NCBI RefSeq assembly: GCF_001552375.1
Contig: NZ_BCRB01000015.1
Location: forward strand, 1 to 63,947
From: Cellulomonas iranensis NBRC 101100 = JCM 18110
Lineage (GTDB): Bacteria > Actinomycetota > Actinomycetes > Actinomycetales > Cellulomonadaceae
Direction: 5' to 3'
Length of the DNA stretch: 63,947 bases
The translations under genes were made by a program, and so were the position numbers. Positions 1-11,187 of this stretch are shown here, piece by piece (within the stretch, counting starts at the first letter, position 1; every line of letters begins with the position of its first letter). The notes below the pieces were generated by a model, which was not told the DNA's origin, did no database searches, and was given only the letters and a program-made list of their open reading frames with translations.

Positions 1-762
1 GTGGCTCGGGCGGCCGCCGTGCTCGTCCACGTCGGCGTCGCGGAGGGCGACGCGGCGGGGGTGGCGTCGGCCCTCGCGACGCTCGACGCGGCACCGCCGG
101 CCGCGCGCGGTCCCGCCGGCGTGTCGCGGCCGTTCCTCGCGGCGAGCGTGCGCCTGGCCAGCGGGGCGACCGGGGACGCGCTCGCGCTCGTCGGACGCAC
201 CGACCCGGCGTTCACGTCGGTGGCGGGGGCCTGCCGGCGCAGCGAGATGCTGCTGCGCGCGGGGGAGCGGCGTGCCGCGTGGAGCGTGCTCCCGGACGAC
301 GCCCGTCAGGGTTCCTGGCACGTCGCGGACCTGGTGGCGGTGCACGTGGCGCGCGCGCTGCTGCACGACGACCCGCGCAACGCGCACGCGGCGCTCGAGC
401 GCGCCCTCGCCGCGTCGGCGGCCGAGGGCGTCGTCCGTCCGTTGCGCGACCGCGCGGCCGCCCTGCGGCGCCTGCTCCTGGCCCACCTGGGGCGAGGCAG
501 TGCCCACGAGGACCTCGTGACCCGGCTGCTCACGGCCGACGGCCCGGGCGGCGTGTCGCGCGAGCCCGGGCACAGGCTCACCGAGCGCGAGCGCCACGTG
601 CTCGCGTGCCTCCCGTCGCACATGACCGTCGGGGAGATCGGTGCCGCGCTGTTCGTGTCGCCCAACACGGTCAAGACCCACGTGCGATCCGTCTACCGCA
701 AGCTCGGCGTCACCAGCCGGCGCGACGCGGTGCGCACCGCCGTCGAGCGCGGTCTGCTCTGA
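1..762 (+). CDS. LuxR-family transcriptional regulator, C-terminal part (5' end outside window)
   Basis: The frame is open from the first base, so the true start probably lies upstream; 253 residues are visible. The first 190 or so are Ala/Arg-rich and helical, as expected for the TPR-like region of a large MalT/LAL-type regulator, but no ATPase motifs are visible here. The last 60 residues form a clear LuxR HTH: LTERERHVLACL, then VGEIGAALFVSPNTVKTHV and VYRKLGV. The protein should bind DNA as a transcription factor; its signal is unknown. It converges on the DUF1269 gene, 40 bp away. Confidence 0.8.
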   Translation: MARAAAVLVHVGVAEGDAAGVASALATLDAAPPAARGPAGVSRPFLAASVRLASGATGDALALVGRTDPAFTSVAGACRRSEMLLRAGERRAAWSVLPDDARQGSWHVADLVAVHVARALLHDDPRNAHAALERALAASAAEGVVRPLRDRAAALRRLLLAHLGRGSAHEDLVTRLLTADGPGGVSREPGHRLTERERHVLACLPSHMTVGEIGAALFVSPNTVKTHVRSVYRKLGVTSRRDAVRTAVERGLL

Positions 763-770
763 CCGCGCCC

Positions 771-803
771 GACGCCGGTGCGCCGGCGTGCCACGTCGGC
801 GTC
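771..803. terminator. candidate hairpin between convergent genes
   Basis: A short stem, CGCCGG at 773-778 with CCGGCG at 783-788 (4-nt loop), is nested inside an outer GACGCCG/CGGCGTC pairing (771-777 with 797-803). It sits between the convergent LuxR and DUF1269 genes. There is no T tract. Confidence 0.35.
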
Positions 804-1299
804 AGACGTTCTCCTGGAACGCCTCCCGCAGCCGCGCCTCGTCCTCGTGCGACAGGTTGGTCTGCAGCAGCTCGCCCTGGATGCCGCGCTCGCGCAGCGC
901 GCTCACGACGCGGTCCGGCACGCTCGTGGTCGCGAGCAGGAACAGCGCCGACGTGCCCGGCGTGACCTTCTCGCGGACCGAGCGGATGAAGTCGTCGTCG
1001 ATGCCGACGTCGGTGAGCGCGCCGCCCACCGCGCCTGCTGCGGCGCCGATCACGACACCGACGAGCGGCATGAAGAACAGCAGGCCGAACAGCAGACCCC
1101 AGAAGGTGCCCCCGAGCGCACCCACGGCCGCGAGGTTGTGCGCCTGGCGCGTCCGCGGCTTCTTCTTGTCGGGCTGCCACGAGACGGTCGCGGCGTCCTG
1201 GACCTGGATGAGCTCCTGCTTCTGCAGCTCCAGGAGCGCCTGCTCCGCCTGCTCCGCCCCCTCCGGGGTCTCGAACCTCCACACGCTGAGAGTGGCCAC
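802..1299 (-). CDS. DUF1269-type membrane protein
   Basis: 165 residues. I chose the GTG at 1299 because a GAGGAG ribosome site lies a few bases upstream and the protein then begins with MATLSVWRFETPEGAEQ, typical of the family; a start further upstream only adds a charged tail. Residues about 58-95 are a Gly/Ala-rich hydrophobic hairpin, flanked by soluble segments that read like a repeated ferredoxin-like half-domain (SVWRFETP and ALFLLATTSVPDRVVSAL). The function of this family is not known. It is often a small inner-membrane protein linked to stress, but nothing here proves that. Confidence 0.75.
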   Translation of the reverse strand: MATLSVWRFETPEGAEQAEQALLELQKQELIQVQDAATVSWQPDKKKPRTRQAHNLAAVGALGGTFWGLLFGLLFFMPLVGVVIGAAAGAVGGALTDVGIDDDFIRSVREKVTPGTSALFLLATTSVPDRVVSALRERGIQGELLQTNLSHEDEARLREAFQENV

Positions 1300-1383
1300 G
1301 GTCGTCTCCTCGTCGTCGCGCGCCCCCGGCACGTCGCCCGGGGGCCGTCACCCCAGGGTGGGCGCGTCGAGGGCCGCGCCGCG

Positions 1384-1400
1384 TCACCCGCCCCGGGTGA
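1384..1400 (-). terminator. hairpin downstream of treZ
   Basis: Perfect 7-bp stem TCACCCG/CGGGTGA with a 3-nt loop, starting about 30 bases past the treZ stop. It is short and has no T tract, so it may be a weak terminator or an mRNA 3' end. Confidence 0.45.
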
Positions 1401-1430
1401 TCCGCCGACCGCGTCGACGCGACGCGCGGG

Positions 1431-3227
1431 TCACGCGAGCACGACGACGGCGCGCGCGGGCACCTCCACGACGAGCGGGTCGCCGGCCGTGGCGGGCGGC
1501 CGCACGACCCCGCCGTCCCAGTCGGCGACGACGCGCACGGGCCGCTCGACCGGCACCGGGACGGCGGCGGCGACGTGCGCGAGGTTGACGACGACGCGCG
1601 CCGCACCGCGGTGCACGACGAGCACCCCCTGCCACGGTCCGTCGTCGGCACCCTGCGCGGGGTGCACGTCGACGACCGTGCGCGAGCGGTCGCCCGAACC
1701 CAGGTCCGGCACGGCGCGTCGCAGCGCCACGAGCACGCGGTACCACTCGAGCAGCCGCGCGTGCTCGGGACGTGCCGGCTCGTCCCAGTCGAGGACGCTC
1801 GCCGCGAATGTCGCCGGGTCCTGCGGGTCGGGCACGTCGACCGGGCCGCCGTACAGGTCCTGCCAGCCGTGCCCGCCGAACTCGCGGGTGCGGCCCTCGC
1901 GCACCGCCTCCGCGAGCTCGGGCTCGGGGTGGTCGGTGAAGAACAGCCACGGCGTGGTCGCGCCCCACTCCTCGCCCATGAACAGCAGCGGGCTGAAGGG
2001 GGAGAGCAGCACGAGCGCGGCCTGCGCCGCGAGCCCGCCGGCGTCGAGGCGCGGCGAGGGGCGGTCGCCGAGCGCGCGGTTGCCGACCTGGTCGTGGTTG
2101 GCGTCGAACACGACGAACCGGTGGCCGTCGACGTCCGCGGGCACGGGCGCGCCCCACGGGCGGCCACGGAACGTCGAGGGGCCGCCGTCGTGCACGAACA
2201 CGCGCGTGAGCGCCGTGACCAGTGCGTCCGGCGTGCCGAAGTCGACGTAGTACCCGTGCCGCTCGCCCGTGACCAGCGCGTGCACGGCGTGGTGCACGTC
2301 GTCGGCCCACTGCCCGGTCATGCCCCAGCCGCCCGCGGCGGTGGGACGCAGGCTCACGACGTCGTTGAGGTCGGACTCGGCCACCAGGCCCAGCGGGCGT
2401 CCCAGCCGGTCGGACAGCTCCGCGACCTCGTCGGCGAGCTGCGCGAGCAGGTGGCGCGGCGAGTCGTCGCGCAGCGCGTGCACGGCGTCGAGCCGGAACG
2501 CGTCGACGTGGAAGTCCCGCGCCCACCCGAGGACCGAGTCGCAGATCCACCGGCGCACGTGCTCCGAGCCGGGGCCGTCGAGGTTGATCGCGTCGCCCCA
2601 GGGCGTCTGGTGCGTGTCGGTGAAGTACGGGCCGAGCTCGTGCAGGTAGTTGCCCGACGGTCCGAGGTGGTTGTGCACGACGTCGAGGCACACCGCGAGC
2701 CCGTGCCCGTGCGCCGCGTCGACGAACGCCTGCAGCGCGGCCGGACCTCCGTACGGCTCGTGGACGGCCGACAGCGCGACGCCGTCGTACCCCCAGCCGT
2801 GCCGTCCGTTGAACGCGGCGACGGGCAGCAGCTCGACGACGTCGACCCCGAGCGCGACGAGGTGCTCGAGGCGGTCCGCCGCGGCCGCGAGCGTGCCCTG
2901 CGGCGTGAACGTGCCGACGTGCAGCTCGTACGTCACGGCACCGCGCACGTCGACGCCGCTCCACCCGTCGTCGGTCCACGCGAACCGGTCGACGTCGAAC
3001 ACGCGCGACGCGCCGTGCACGCCGTCGGGCAGCCACGTGCCGCGCGGGTCGGGGCGCGGCGGCCCGCCGTCGAGCGAGAACGCGTAGTCGGTGCCGTGCG
3101 TCAGCGCGACGTCCGCCGCCCACCAGCCGTCGGGCTGGGCTTGCAGCGCCGAGCGGTCGCCCGTCGCGGGCAGCACGAGCTCGACGCGCTCGGCGAACGG
3201 CGCCCACAGGCGCGGAGTCAGTGGCAC
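1431..3227 (-). CDS. treZ: malto-oligosyltrehalose trehalohydrolase TreZ
   Basis: 598 residues, the usual family length. TreZ releases free trehalose from maltooligosyl-trehalose made by TreY, in the cytoplasm. It is a GH13 alpha-amylase-fold enzyme: an N-terminal beta-sandwich, then the barrel with region I DVVHNHLG (near 183), the nucleophile in FRLDAVHAL (Asp 247), the acid/base in VAESD (Glu 284) and the conserved NHDQVGN motif. The start is the GTG at 3227, which gives the typical beginning PLTPRLWAPFAERVEL. It is the last gene of a glgX-treY-treZ run on this strand, but 78 bases and a 9-bp hairpin separate it from treY, so its expression may be partly uncoupled. Confidence 0.95.
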   Translation of the reverse strand: MPLTPRLWAPFAERVELVLPATGDRSALQAQPDGWWAADVALTHGTDYAFSLDGGPPRPDPRGTWLPDGVHGASRVFDVDRFAWTDDGWSGVDVRGAVTYELHVGTFTPQGTLAAAADRLEHLVALGVDVVELLPVAAFNGRHGWGYDGVALSAVHEPYGGPAALQAFVDAAHGHGLAVCLDVVHNHLGPSGNYLHELGPYFTDTHQTPWGDAINLDGPGSEHVRRWICDSVLGWARDFHVDAFRLDAVHALRDDSPRHLLAQLADEVAELSDRLGRPLGLVAESDLNDVVSLRPTAAGGWGMTGQWADDVHHAVHALVTGERHGYYVDFGTPDALVTALTRVFVHDGGPSTFRGRPWGAPVPADVDGHRFVVFDANHDQVGNRALGDRPSPRLDAGGLAAQAALVLLSPFSPLLFMGEEWGATTPWLFFTDHPEPELAEAVREGRTREFGGHGWQDLYGGPVDVPDPQDPATFAASVLDWDEPARPEHARLLEWYRVLVALRRAVPDLGSGDRSRTVVDVHPAQGADDGPWQGVLVVHRGAARVVVNLAHVAAAVPVPVERPVRVVADWDGGVVRPPATAGDPLVVEVPARAVVVLA

Positions 3228-3254
3228 GTGGTCCCCCCCGGGGCCTCGTCGGGA

Positions 3255-3277
3255 CGTCGGACCGGGTCGGTCCGACG
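3255..3277 (-). terminator. intercistronic hairpin between treY and treZ
   Basis: Perfect 9-bp stem CGTCGGACC/GGTCCGACG with a 5-nt loop in the 78-base gap after treY. With no T tract it could be a partial terminator or an mRNA-stability element that sets treZ below treY. Confidence 0.4.
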
Positions 3278-3305
3278 CTCAGGTCGGTGCTGCCGTCGGC
3301 GCCGG

Positions 3306-5812
3306 TCAGGTCGCCTCGTGCACGAGCAGCGCGACCGGCAGGCGCTCGAGGACGTCGGCCACGGGCCGGACGCCGCCGGGCAGCACCCGGTCGCCGAGGA
3401 CGTCGTGCCACGTGCCCTCGGGCAGCGCGACCGTGTGGTCCGCCCACCCGCCGAGCCGCTCGACGGCCGCCGCGAGCCGGGTCGCGACCACCACGACCCG
3501 CGGAGCCCCCGCGGCCGTGCGCGCGTACGTGAGGGTGTGGCCCGAGGAGTGCGGCAGTGCGACGAACCCGGCCTCGGGCCCGACGAAGGCGTCGGCGACG
3601 TCCCGTCGCACGCGCAGGGCCCGCGAGGTCACGAGCATCTTCTCGTCGGCGAGCCCCCGCGGGCCGGCGCCGTCGTCGAGCCGCGCGAGGCGTGCGGCGA
3701 GCGCGTCGGCGTCGACCGGGCGCCGGTTGTCGGGGTCGACGAGCGTCGGCCCGGGCACCTCGGTGCCCTGGTAGACGTCGGCCACCCCCGGCAGCGTGAG
3801 CTGGACGAGCTTGGTGCCGAGGGTCGCGGCACGCACGGCCTCGCGCGTGCGGGCGTCCCAGTCGCCGAGCAGGGCGAGCACGGCCGGGTCGGTGCGCGCG
3901 GTGCGCGCCGTGTCGAGCACCGCGCGCTCGTACGCCGCGTCGGGCGCCGTCCAGGTCGTGCGGGACTTCGCCTCGCGGATCGCCTTGGTGAGGTACTCCA
4001 CGAGGCGGTCCTCGGCGATCGGGCCGTCGTCGGCCCACGTGCCCACCAGGGTCTGCCACAGCAGGTACTCGGTGCGCCCGTCGAGCAGCGTCCCCCGGTA
4101 CCCGGCCGACGCGCGGCGCAGCTCCTCGACCAGCGCCGCCCACTCGCGCGGCAGCTCCGACAGCACGCCCAGGCGCGCGCGGGTGTCCTCGCCGCGCTTG
4201 GTGTCGTGCGTCGACAGCGTCGTCATGCCGAGCGGTGCCGTCGCCTGCGCGCGAGCCGCCCACGCCGCGAGGTCGGTCGGCGTCGTGGCGAACCGGGCGG
4301 GCTCGCCGCCGACCTCGCACAGCGCGACCAGGTGGGTCCAGCGGTAGAACGCGGTGTCCTCGACGCCCTTGGCCATGACGGCGCCGCAGGTCTGCTGGAA
4401 GCGCACGACGAGCTCGTCGCGCCGGGCGTCGCGCGTGCGACCCGCCGACCCGGCCTCGCGGCCGGACAGCAGGTCCAGCAGCACGTCCATGGTGGCCTCG
4501 CGCTCGGGGCCCGTCCGCCGCCGGGCGCGCGCGCCCGCGGCGGCGAGCACCGCGGCCGACGTGGGGGCGACCGTCTCGCCCGGCACGACGTACGCGCGGT
4601 ACCGGTCGAACGCGACGAGCAGCTCGACCAGGCAGTCCTCGAGCGCGCGCCACGTGTGGTCGCGCAGCCGCAGGTCGTCGTGGCAGATCGCGGCCGCGAG
4701 GTTCGTCAGGCGGTGCACCTCGGCGTAGAGCGGCCCGTCGACGATCTCGCGCTTGGCCTGCTCCTCGACCTCCGCGAACGCGTCGGAGACGTCACCCGTG
4801 AGGCGGTGCATCACGGAGCCGAGCTGCGCCGCGCCGCCCGGGTCGACGAACGTCTGCTGCACGCGCCACAGCGCCTCGTACCCGGTGGTGCCGGCCGTCG
4901 CCCAGTCGTCGGGCAGCTCCTCCTCGCCCGCGAGGATCTTCTCGACCACGACCCACGCGCCGTCGGTCGCCTCGCGCAGCCGCGCGAGGTACCCCGCGGG
5001 GTCGGCCAGGCCGTCGGGGTGGTCGATGCGCAGGCCGTCCACGACGCCGTCGCGCAGCAGCCGCAGCGTGAGCGCGTGCGTCGCGTCGAAGACGTCCGGG
5101 TCCTCGACGCGCACCGCGACGAGCGTCCCGACGTCGAAGAACCGCCGATAGTTCAGCTCCTCGTCGGCGACCTTCCAGTACGCGAGCCGGTAGTGCTGCC
5201 GTTCGACCAGCTCGGCCAGCGGCAGCGCCTCGGTGCCCGCCCGGACGGGGAACACGTGGTCGTGGTAGCGCAGCACGGTGGACGGGCCGACGCCGGGCAC
5301 GTCCTCCTCCACGAGCCGCAGCTCGTCCGCCGCGAGCACGGCGCCGATGCGGTCGCCCAGCACGGGCATGAGCACCGCGCCGTCGCCCGCCGACCAGTCC
5401 ACGTCGAACCACGCCGCGTACGGCGAGTCGGGGCCGTCGGTCAGCACGGACCACAGCGCGCGGTTGTGCCACACGGGGGTGGGCACGGCCATGTGGTTCG
5501 GCACGACGTCGAGCACGAGGCCCAGGCCCGCGTCGTGCGCCGCCGCGGCGAGCCGCCGCAGCCCGTCCTCGCCGCCGAGCACGTCGGACACCCGGTCGTG
5601 GTCGACCACGTCGTACCCGTGCGTCGACCCGGGGGCCGCCGTCAGCACGGGGGAGAGGTACACGTGCGTGACGCCGAGCGACGCGTAGTACGGCACGCGC
5701 GTCGCGACGTTGTCGAACGTGAGGTCGGCCCCGAGCTGCACGCGGTACGTCGAGACCGGGACCGGGTGCCCCGGCCGCACCGTGCGACGCTCGGGGACCG
5801 CGCGGTCCTCGC

Positions 5813-5816
<4 letters not shown>
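3306..5816 (-). CDS. treY: maltooligosyl trehalose synthase TreY
   Basis: 836 residues. TreY converts the reducing-end alpha-1,4 bond of maltooligosaccharides to the alpha,alpha-1,1 bond of trehalose. The GTG at 5816 overlaps the glgX stop (GTGA, 5813-5816), so the two genes are translationally coupled. The same reading frame stays open far upstream across glgX, but that stretch is not TreY. Family motifs follow at once: STYRVQLGADLTFDNV, YLSPVLTAAPGSTHGYDVVD, DVVPNHMA, the catalytic LRIDHPDGLADP and VVEKIL. The long GH13_26 insertions are present and nothing is missing. Confidence 0.95.
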
Positions 5817-8005
<2,189 letters not shown>

Positions 8006-8011
8006 GGGCTC

Positions 8012-8017
8012 AGAGTG
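8012..8017 (-). promoter_or_regulatory. candidate leaderless -10 element of glgX
   Basis: CACTCT on the minus strand, followed by exactly six bases and the glgX ATG. It keeps the A and final T of the TANNNT consensus but is otherwise weak. Confidence 0.35.
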
Positions 8018-8082
8018 CCAGCAGGGTCCGACCTCGGCTCATCGAGCGCGTGTGGGCGGGGTCACAGCACGCGGACGGGCGT

Positions 8083-8889
8083 TCAGGCGAGCGTCACGAG
8101 GTCCCGCACGTCATCATCCGGCAGCGCGTCGGCGACGGCCGTCACCTCGAGCGTGCGCAGCGCGGCGACGCCCCCGTGCACGGACAGGAACGCCGTGTCG
8201 GACGCGTCGCGGCCGGTCGCGATGCGCACGAGCGAGCCGCGCGGCGCGAGCGTGGTCGCGTCCACGACGCACCACCGGCCGTCGACGAGCGCCTCGGCGA
8301 CCGCGTGCAGGTCCATCGGGTCGAGCCCGGGCGCGTACGCCGACGCGACGCGTGCGGGCACGTCGAGCGCGCGCAGCAGCGCGACCACGAGGTGCGCGTA
8401 GTCGCGGCACACGCCACGTCGCGCCAGCAGGGTGCGCACGGCACCGTCGGTGGGCAGGCTCGACCCCGGCACGTACGCCAGCCGCGTGCCGACCCACGAC
8501 GCGACCGCCGCGAGCAGGTCGGCCCCCGCCAGCCCGGCGAACTCGGCGCGCGCCGTGGGCGCGAGCACGTCGGACTCGCAGTACCGGCTCGGACGCAGGT
8601 ACAGCAGCGCGTCGGCGTCGTCCTGCGGCGGCGAGCCGGCGCCCGTGGGCGTGGCCGGGTCGGCGACGGTGGCCCGGTAGGTGACGGCCAGCTCGCCGGG
8701 TCCCGCCTCGAGCACGTGCAGCCGCGTGCCGTGCGCGTCGCGCACCTCGCGCACGTCGACGGCGCGCCCGTCCGACCTGACGTCGAGGTGCTCGTCGTCG
8801 GGCGCCGCGTGCGCCGCGGCGACCTCGAGGACGAGCCGGGCGGACGCGGTCACGTCCAGGACGAGGTGGGTCGAGACGTCGCGTCGCAC
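8083..8889 (-). CDS. transglutaminase-like cysteine protease-fold protein
   Basis: 268 residues. An N-terminal beta domain (about 1-100) precedes a transglutaminase core with an apparently intact triad: Cys 161 in RRGVCRDYAH, His 195 in DLHAV and Asp 210 in VVDAT. There is no signal peptide, so it probably acts in the cytoplasm. Such bacterial proteins are likely proteases or amidases, and the substrate is not known. The GTG start lies six bases behind a CAGGCT -10 element, suggesting a leaderless transcript. It is followed after 77 bases by glgX, but I see no functional link to glycogen. Confidence 0.85.
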   Translation of the reverse strand: MRRDVSTHLVLDVTASARLVLEVAAAHAAPDDEHLDVRSDGRAVDVREVRDAHGTRLHVLEAGPGELAVTYRATVADPATPTGAGSPPQDDADALLYLRPSRYCESDVLAPTARAEFAGLAGADLLAAVASWVGTRLAYVPGSSLPTDGAVRTLLARRGVCRDYAHLVVALLRALDVPARVASAYAPGLDPMDLHAVAEALVDGRWCVVDATTLAPRGSLVRIATGRDASDTAFLSVHGGVAALRTLEVTAVADALPDDDVRDLVTLA

Positions 8890-8895
8890 GCGGTC

Positions 8896-8924
8896 AGCCT
8901 GGCAGCAGCCCGCGGCGCTGTCGC
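8896..8924 (-). promoter_or_regulatory. promoter of the transglutaminase-like gene
   Basis: -35-like GCGACA (8919-8924), 17-base spacer, -10 CAGGCT (8896-8901), then six bases to the GTG start. This predicts transcription from or next to the start codon. Confidence 0.5.
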
Positions 8925-9094
8925 GCCGGGGCTGGCGTCCCCGGTCGGCCGCCGGGGACGGTGCGCGGCGCGGCCTGGGGTGAAGCGTTTAGTCCCGACG
9001 TCGCCCGGTGCGCGCCCAGGTCCGTCGGCTACCGTGGCACGACCGCGCCGACGGCGACGCGGGACACGACAGCGACCACGAGCGAGGCCCAGCC

Positions 9095-10270
9095 ATGACC
9101 GCAGCGCCCGAGCCGACGGGCCCGCAGGTGACCGTCGTGGTGCCGACGTTCAACGAGGCACCCAACGTCGCCGAGCTCGTACGGCGCGTCGGCGTCGCGA
9201 CCCGCGGCCTGGACGCCGAGCTGCTGTTCGTCGACGACTCGCGGGACGGCACCGCCGACGAGGTGCGTCGGGTCGCTCCCGGCGCCGAGCTGCCCGTGCG
9301 GGTCGTCCACCGCGACGTGCCGACCGGGGGCCTGGGCGGCGCCGTGCTCGAGGGCCTGCGGGCCTCGCACGCGCCGTACGTGCTGGTCATGGACGGCGAC
9401 CTGCAGCACCCGCCCGAGCTCATCCCCACGATGGTCGCCCGCGCGCGCGAGCCCGAGGTCGACGTGGTCGTGGCGTCGCGGTACGTCGGCGAGGGCTCGA
9501 GCGCCGGCCTGGCGAACGCGGCGCGGCAGGCGGTGTCGTCGACGTCGACCGCGGTGACCCGCGCGATGTTCCCGGTGCGCCTGCGGGACTGCTCCGACCC
9601 GATGACCGGCTTCTTCGTGGTCCGCCGCGCGGCGGTCGACGTCGACGCGCTGCGGCCGCGGGGCTTCAAGATCCTGCTGGAGATCCTCGCCCGCCACCCG
9701 ATGCGCGTCGTCGAGGTGCCGTTCGTGTTCGGCGCCCGCTACGCGGGCGAGTCCAAGGCGAACCTCGCGCAGGGCCTGCACTTCCTGTGGCAGCTCGCGG
9801 GCCTGCGCTTCGGGCGCATGTCGCGGTTCGCGATCATCGGCGGCCTCGGCGCGCTCGCCAACATCGCGATCGTCGCGCTCCTGACGTCGCTCGGCATGAC
9901 GTGGCTGCCCGCCGCGATCGTGGCGGCCGAGGCGACCATCGTGGGGAACTTCCTGCTGCAGGAGCGGTTCGTGTTCCGCGACCTGCGCGACGAGGGCAAG
10001 GGCGCGTGGGCCCGCTTCGGTCAGTCGTTCACGTTCAACAACGTCGAGACGGTCGTGCGGATGCCGGTCATGGCCGTGCTGGTCGAGACGATGCACGTCG
10101 CCGCGGTGCTCGCGACCGCGATCACCCTCGTCGTCGCGTTCGTCGTGCGGTTCACGTTCCACTCGCGGATCGTCTACCGGCCGCGTGCGTCGTCGCGGCG
10201 CGCGCGCATGGTCGAGCGCGAGGCCGAGCAGGCCGGGCCGCCCCCCGCGCCCTCGTCCGAGCACGTCTGA
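9095..10270 (+). CDS. DPM1-like glycosyltransferase fused to a GtrA membrane domain
   Basis: 391 residues from the ATG at 9095, chosen because VTVVVPTFNEAPNV then falls near the N-terminus and a GAGCGAGG-like ribosome site precedes it. Residues about 10-235 are a GT-A polyprenyl-phosphate glycosyltransferase (VDDSRDGTADEV, then MDGDLQHPPEL with the metal/sugar-nucleotide acidic residues). Residues about 240-365 form a four-helix GtrA domain (FAIIGGLGALANIAIV and VVAFVVRFTFHSRIVY). Such fusions make a polyprenyl-phosphate sugar and probably flip or present it for cell-envelope glycosylation. The sugar cannot be told from sequence. Confidence 0.9.
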   Translation: MTAAPEPTGPQVTVVVPTFNEAPNVAELVRRVGVATRGLDAELLFVDDSRDGTADEVRRVAPGAELPVRVVHRDVPTGGLGGAVLEGLRASHAPYVLVMDGDLQHPPELIPTMVARAREPEVDVVVASRYVGEGSSAGLANAARQAVSSTSTAVTRAMFPVRLRDCSDPMTGFFVVRRAAVDVDALRPRGFKILLEILARHPMRVVEVPFVFGARYAGESKANLAQGLHFLWQLAGLRFGRMSRFAIIGGLGALANIAIVALLTSLGMTWLPAAIVAAEATIVGNFLLQERFVFRDLRDEGKGAWARFGQSFTFNNVETVVRMPVMAVLVETMHVAAVLATAITLVVAFVVRFTFHSRIVYRPRASSRRARMVEREAEQAGPPPAPSSEHV

Positions 10271-10360
10271 CCCCGCGCCCGTCCGGGCGTGGGCTCGCGG
10301 CCTGCGCGTGCGGCCCGCGCGCGTGGCCCGCAGGATCGTGGTGCACCCCTGGAGGCCACC

Positions 10361-10894
10361 ATGACCGAGCACGCCGACGCGCCGATCGACCTCGAGCTCG
10401 TGCGCACCTACATCAACGACCACGTCACCGGCGCGACAGCGGTGTCCGCGCGGGTCGCGCGCATGAGCCGCAACCCCGACGCGGGCGCCGACGCCCCGCT
10501 GCTCGCCGAGCTCGCGCGCCAGCTGCGCGAGGAGCGCGACGTGCACGAGGCGACCGCGCGCGACCTCGGGTTCACGATGTCGCGCTGGAAGCACCTCGGT
10601 GCGGCGCTCGCCGAGCGTGTCGCGCGCCTCAAGCCCGACGGCCGGTGGACCCGCCGCTCGCCGCTGTCGCTCGTGCTCGAGCTCGAGATCCTGCGCTCGG
10701 GCCTCGAGGGCAAGCGCCTGGGGTGGGTCACGCTGCGCGAGCACGCCGACGTGCTCGGGCTGGACGCCGACCGGCTCGACGCGCTGGTGGCGCGCTCGCG
10801 CGAGCAGGCCGACACGGTCGAGGCGATCGCGGCCCGGGCGCGCGAGCGCGCGTTCGCGGCAGCGGGGGAGCGGACGTCGGCCGACGACGCCTAG
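10361..10894 (+). CDS. conserved hypothetical helical protein
   Basis: 177 residues from the ATG at 10361, which has GGAGG seven bases upstream. The protein is almost all helix, charged and without membrane segments: an N-terminal LELVRTYINDHVTGATA, then LARQLREERDVHEATARDLGF, then SPLSLVLELEILRSGLEGKRLGWVTL. The pattern recalls ferritin-like four-helix bundles of unknown function found in actinomycetes, but no metal-binding EXXH pair is obvious. I do not recognise a function. It lies downstream of the GtrA-fusion gene and just before the DUF6457-like gene. Confidence 0.75.
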   Translation: MTEHADAPIDLELVRTYINDHVTGATAVSARVARMSRNPDAGADAPLLAELARQLREERDVHEATARDLGFTMSRWKHLGAALAERVARLKPDGRWTRRSPLSLVLELEILRSGLEGKRLGWVTLREHADVLGLDADRLDALVARSREQADTVEAIAARARERAFAAAGERTSADDA

Positions 10895-10897
10895 GCT
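10892..10897 (+). promoter_or_regulatory. -10-like TAGGCT before the DUF6457-like gene
   Basis: TAGGCT overlaps the TAG stop of the preceding gene and lies 20 bases before the ATG at 10918, leaving room for a short leader with GGAGG. This is a possible extra promoter for the small molybdenum-linked gene. Confidence 0.35.
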
Positions 10898-10917
10898 GCT
10901 CGCGGACGGAGGTCGCG

Positions 10918-11187
10918 ATGGACGCGCTGCAGCGGTGGATGGACGACGTGGTGCCGGCGCTCGGCGTGGACCCGGACCTCGTGTCCGCCACGACCGACGA
11001 CGTGCTCGACATGGTGAGGGACGTCGCGCACGGGGTCGTGCGCCCCGGCGCGCCGCTGACGGCGTACCTGGTGGGGCTCGCCGCCGGCCGCGCCGCGGCC
11101 GAGGGGCAGGACCCCGCCGCGGCGGTGCGCGACGGGCTCGCACAGGTCGACGCCCTCGTCAGGGCGTGGGAGCCGACCTCGGCCTGA
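10918..11187 (+). CDS. DUF6457-like small protein linked to molybdopterin biosynthesis
   Basis: 89 residues with a good GGAGG site. The sequence MDALQRWMDDVVPALG...LDMVRDVAHGVVRPGAPLTAYLVGLAAG matches a small all-helical family that in actinomycetes usually sits beside, or fused to, MobA. Here it converges on mobA and the two 3' ends overlap by 29 bp (11159-11187). Its role is inferred from neighbours only; it may assist cofactor guanylation or a molybdoenzyme. There are no catalytic motifs or cysteines. Confidence 0.75.
   Translation: MDALQRWMDDVVPALGVDPDLVSATTDDVLDMVRDVAHGVVRPGAPLTAYLVGLAAGRAAAEGQDPAAAVRDGLAQVDALVRAWEPTSA

Noticed and set aside
10271..10360. Hairpin GCCC-GTCC-GGGC after the GtrA-fusion gene
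   Set aside because: The stem is only four to six pairs around a very tight loop; not distinguishable from chance in this base composition.
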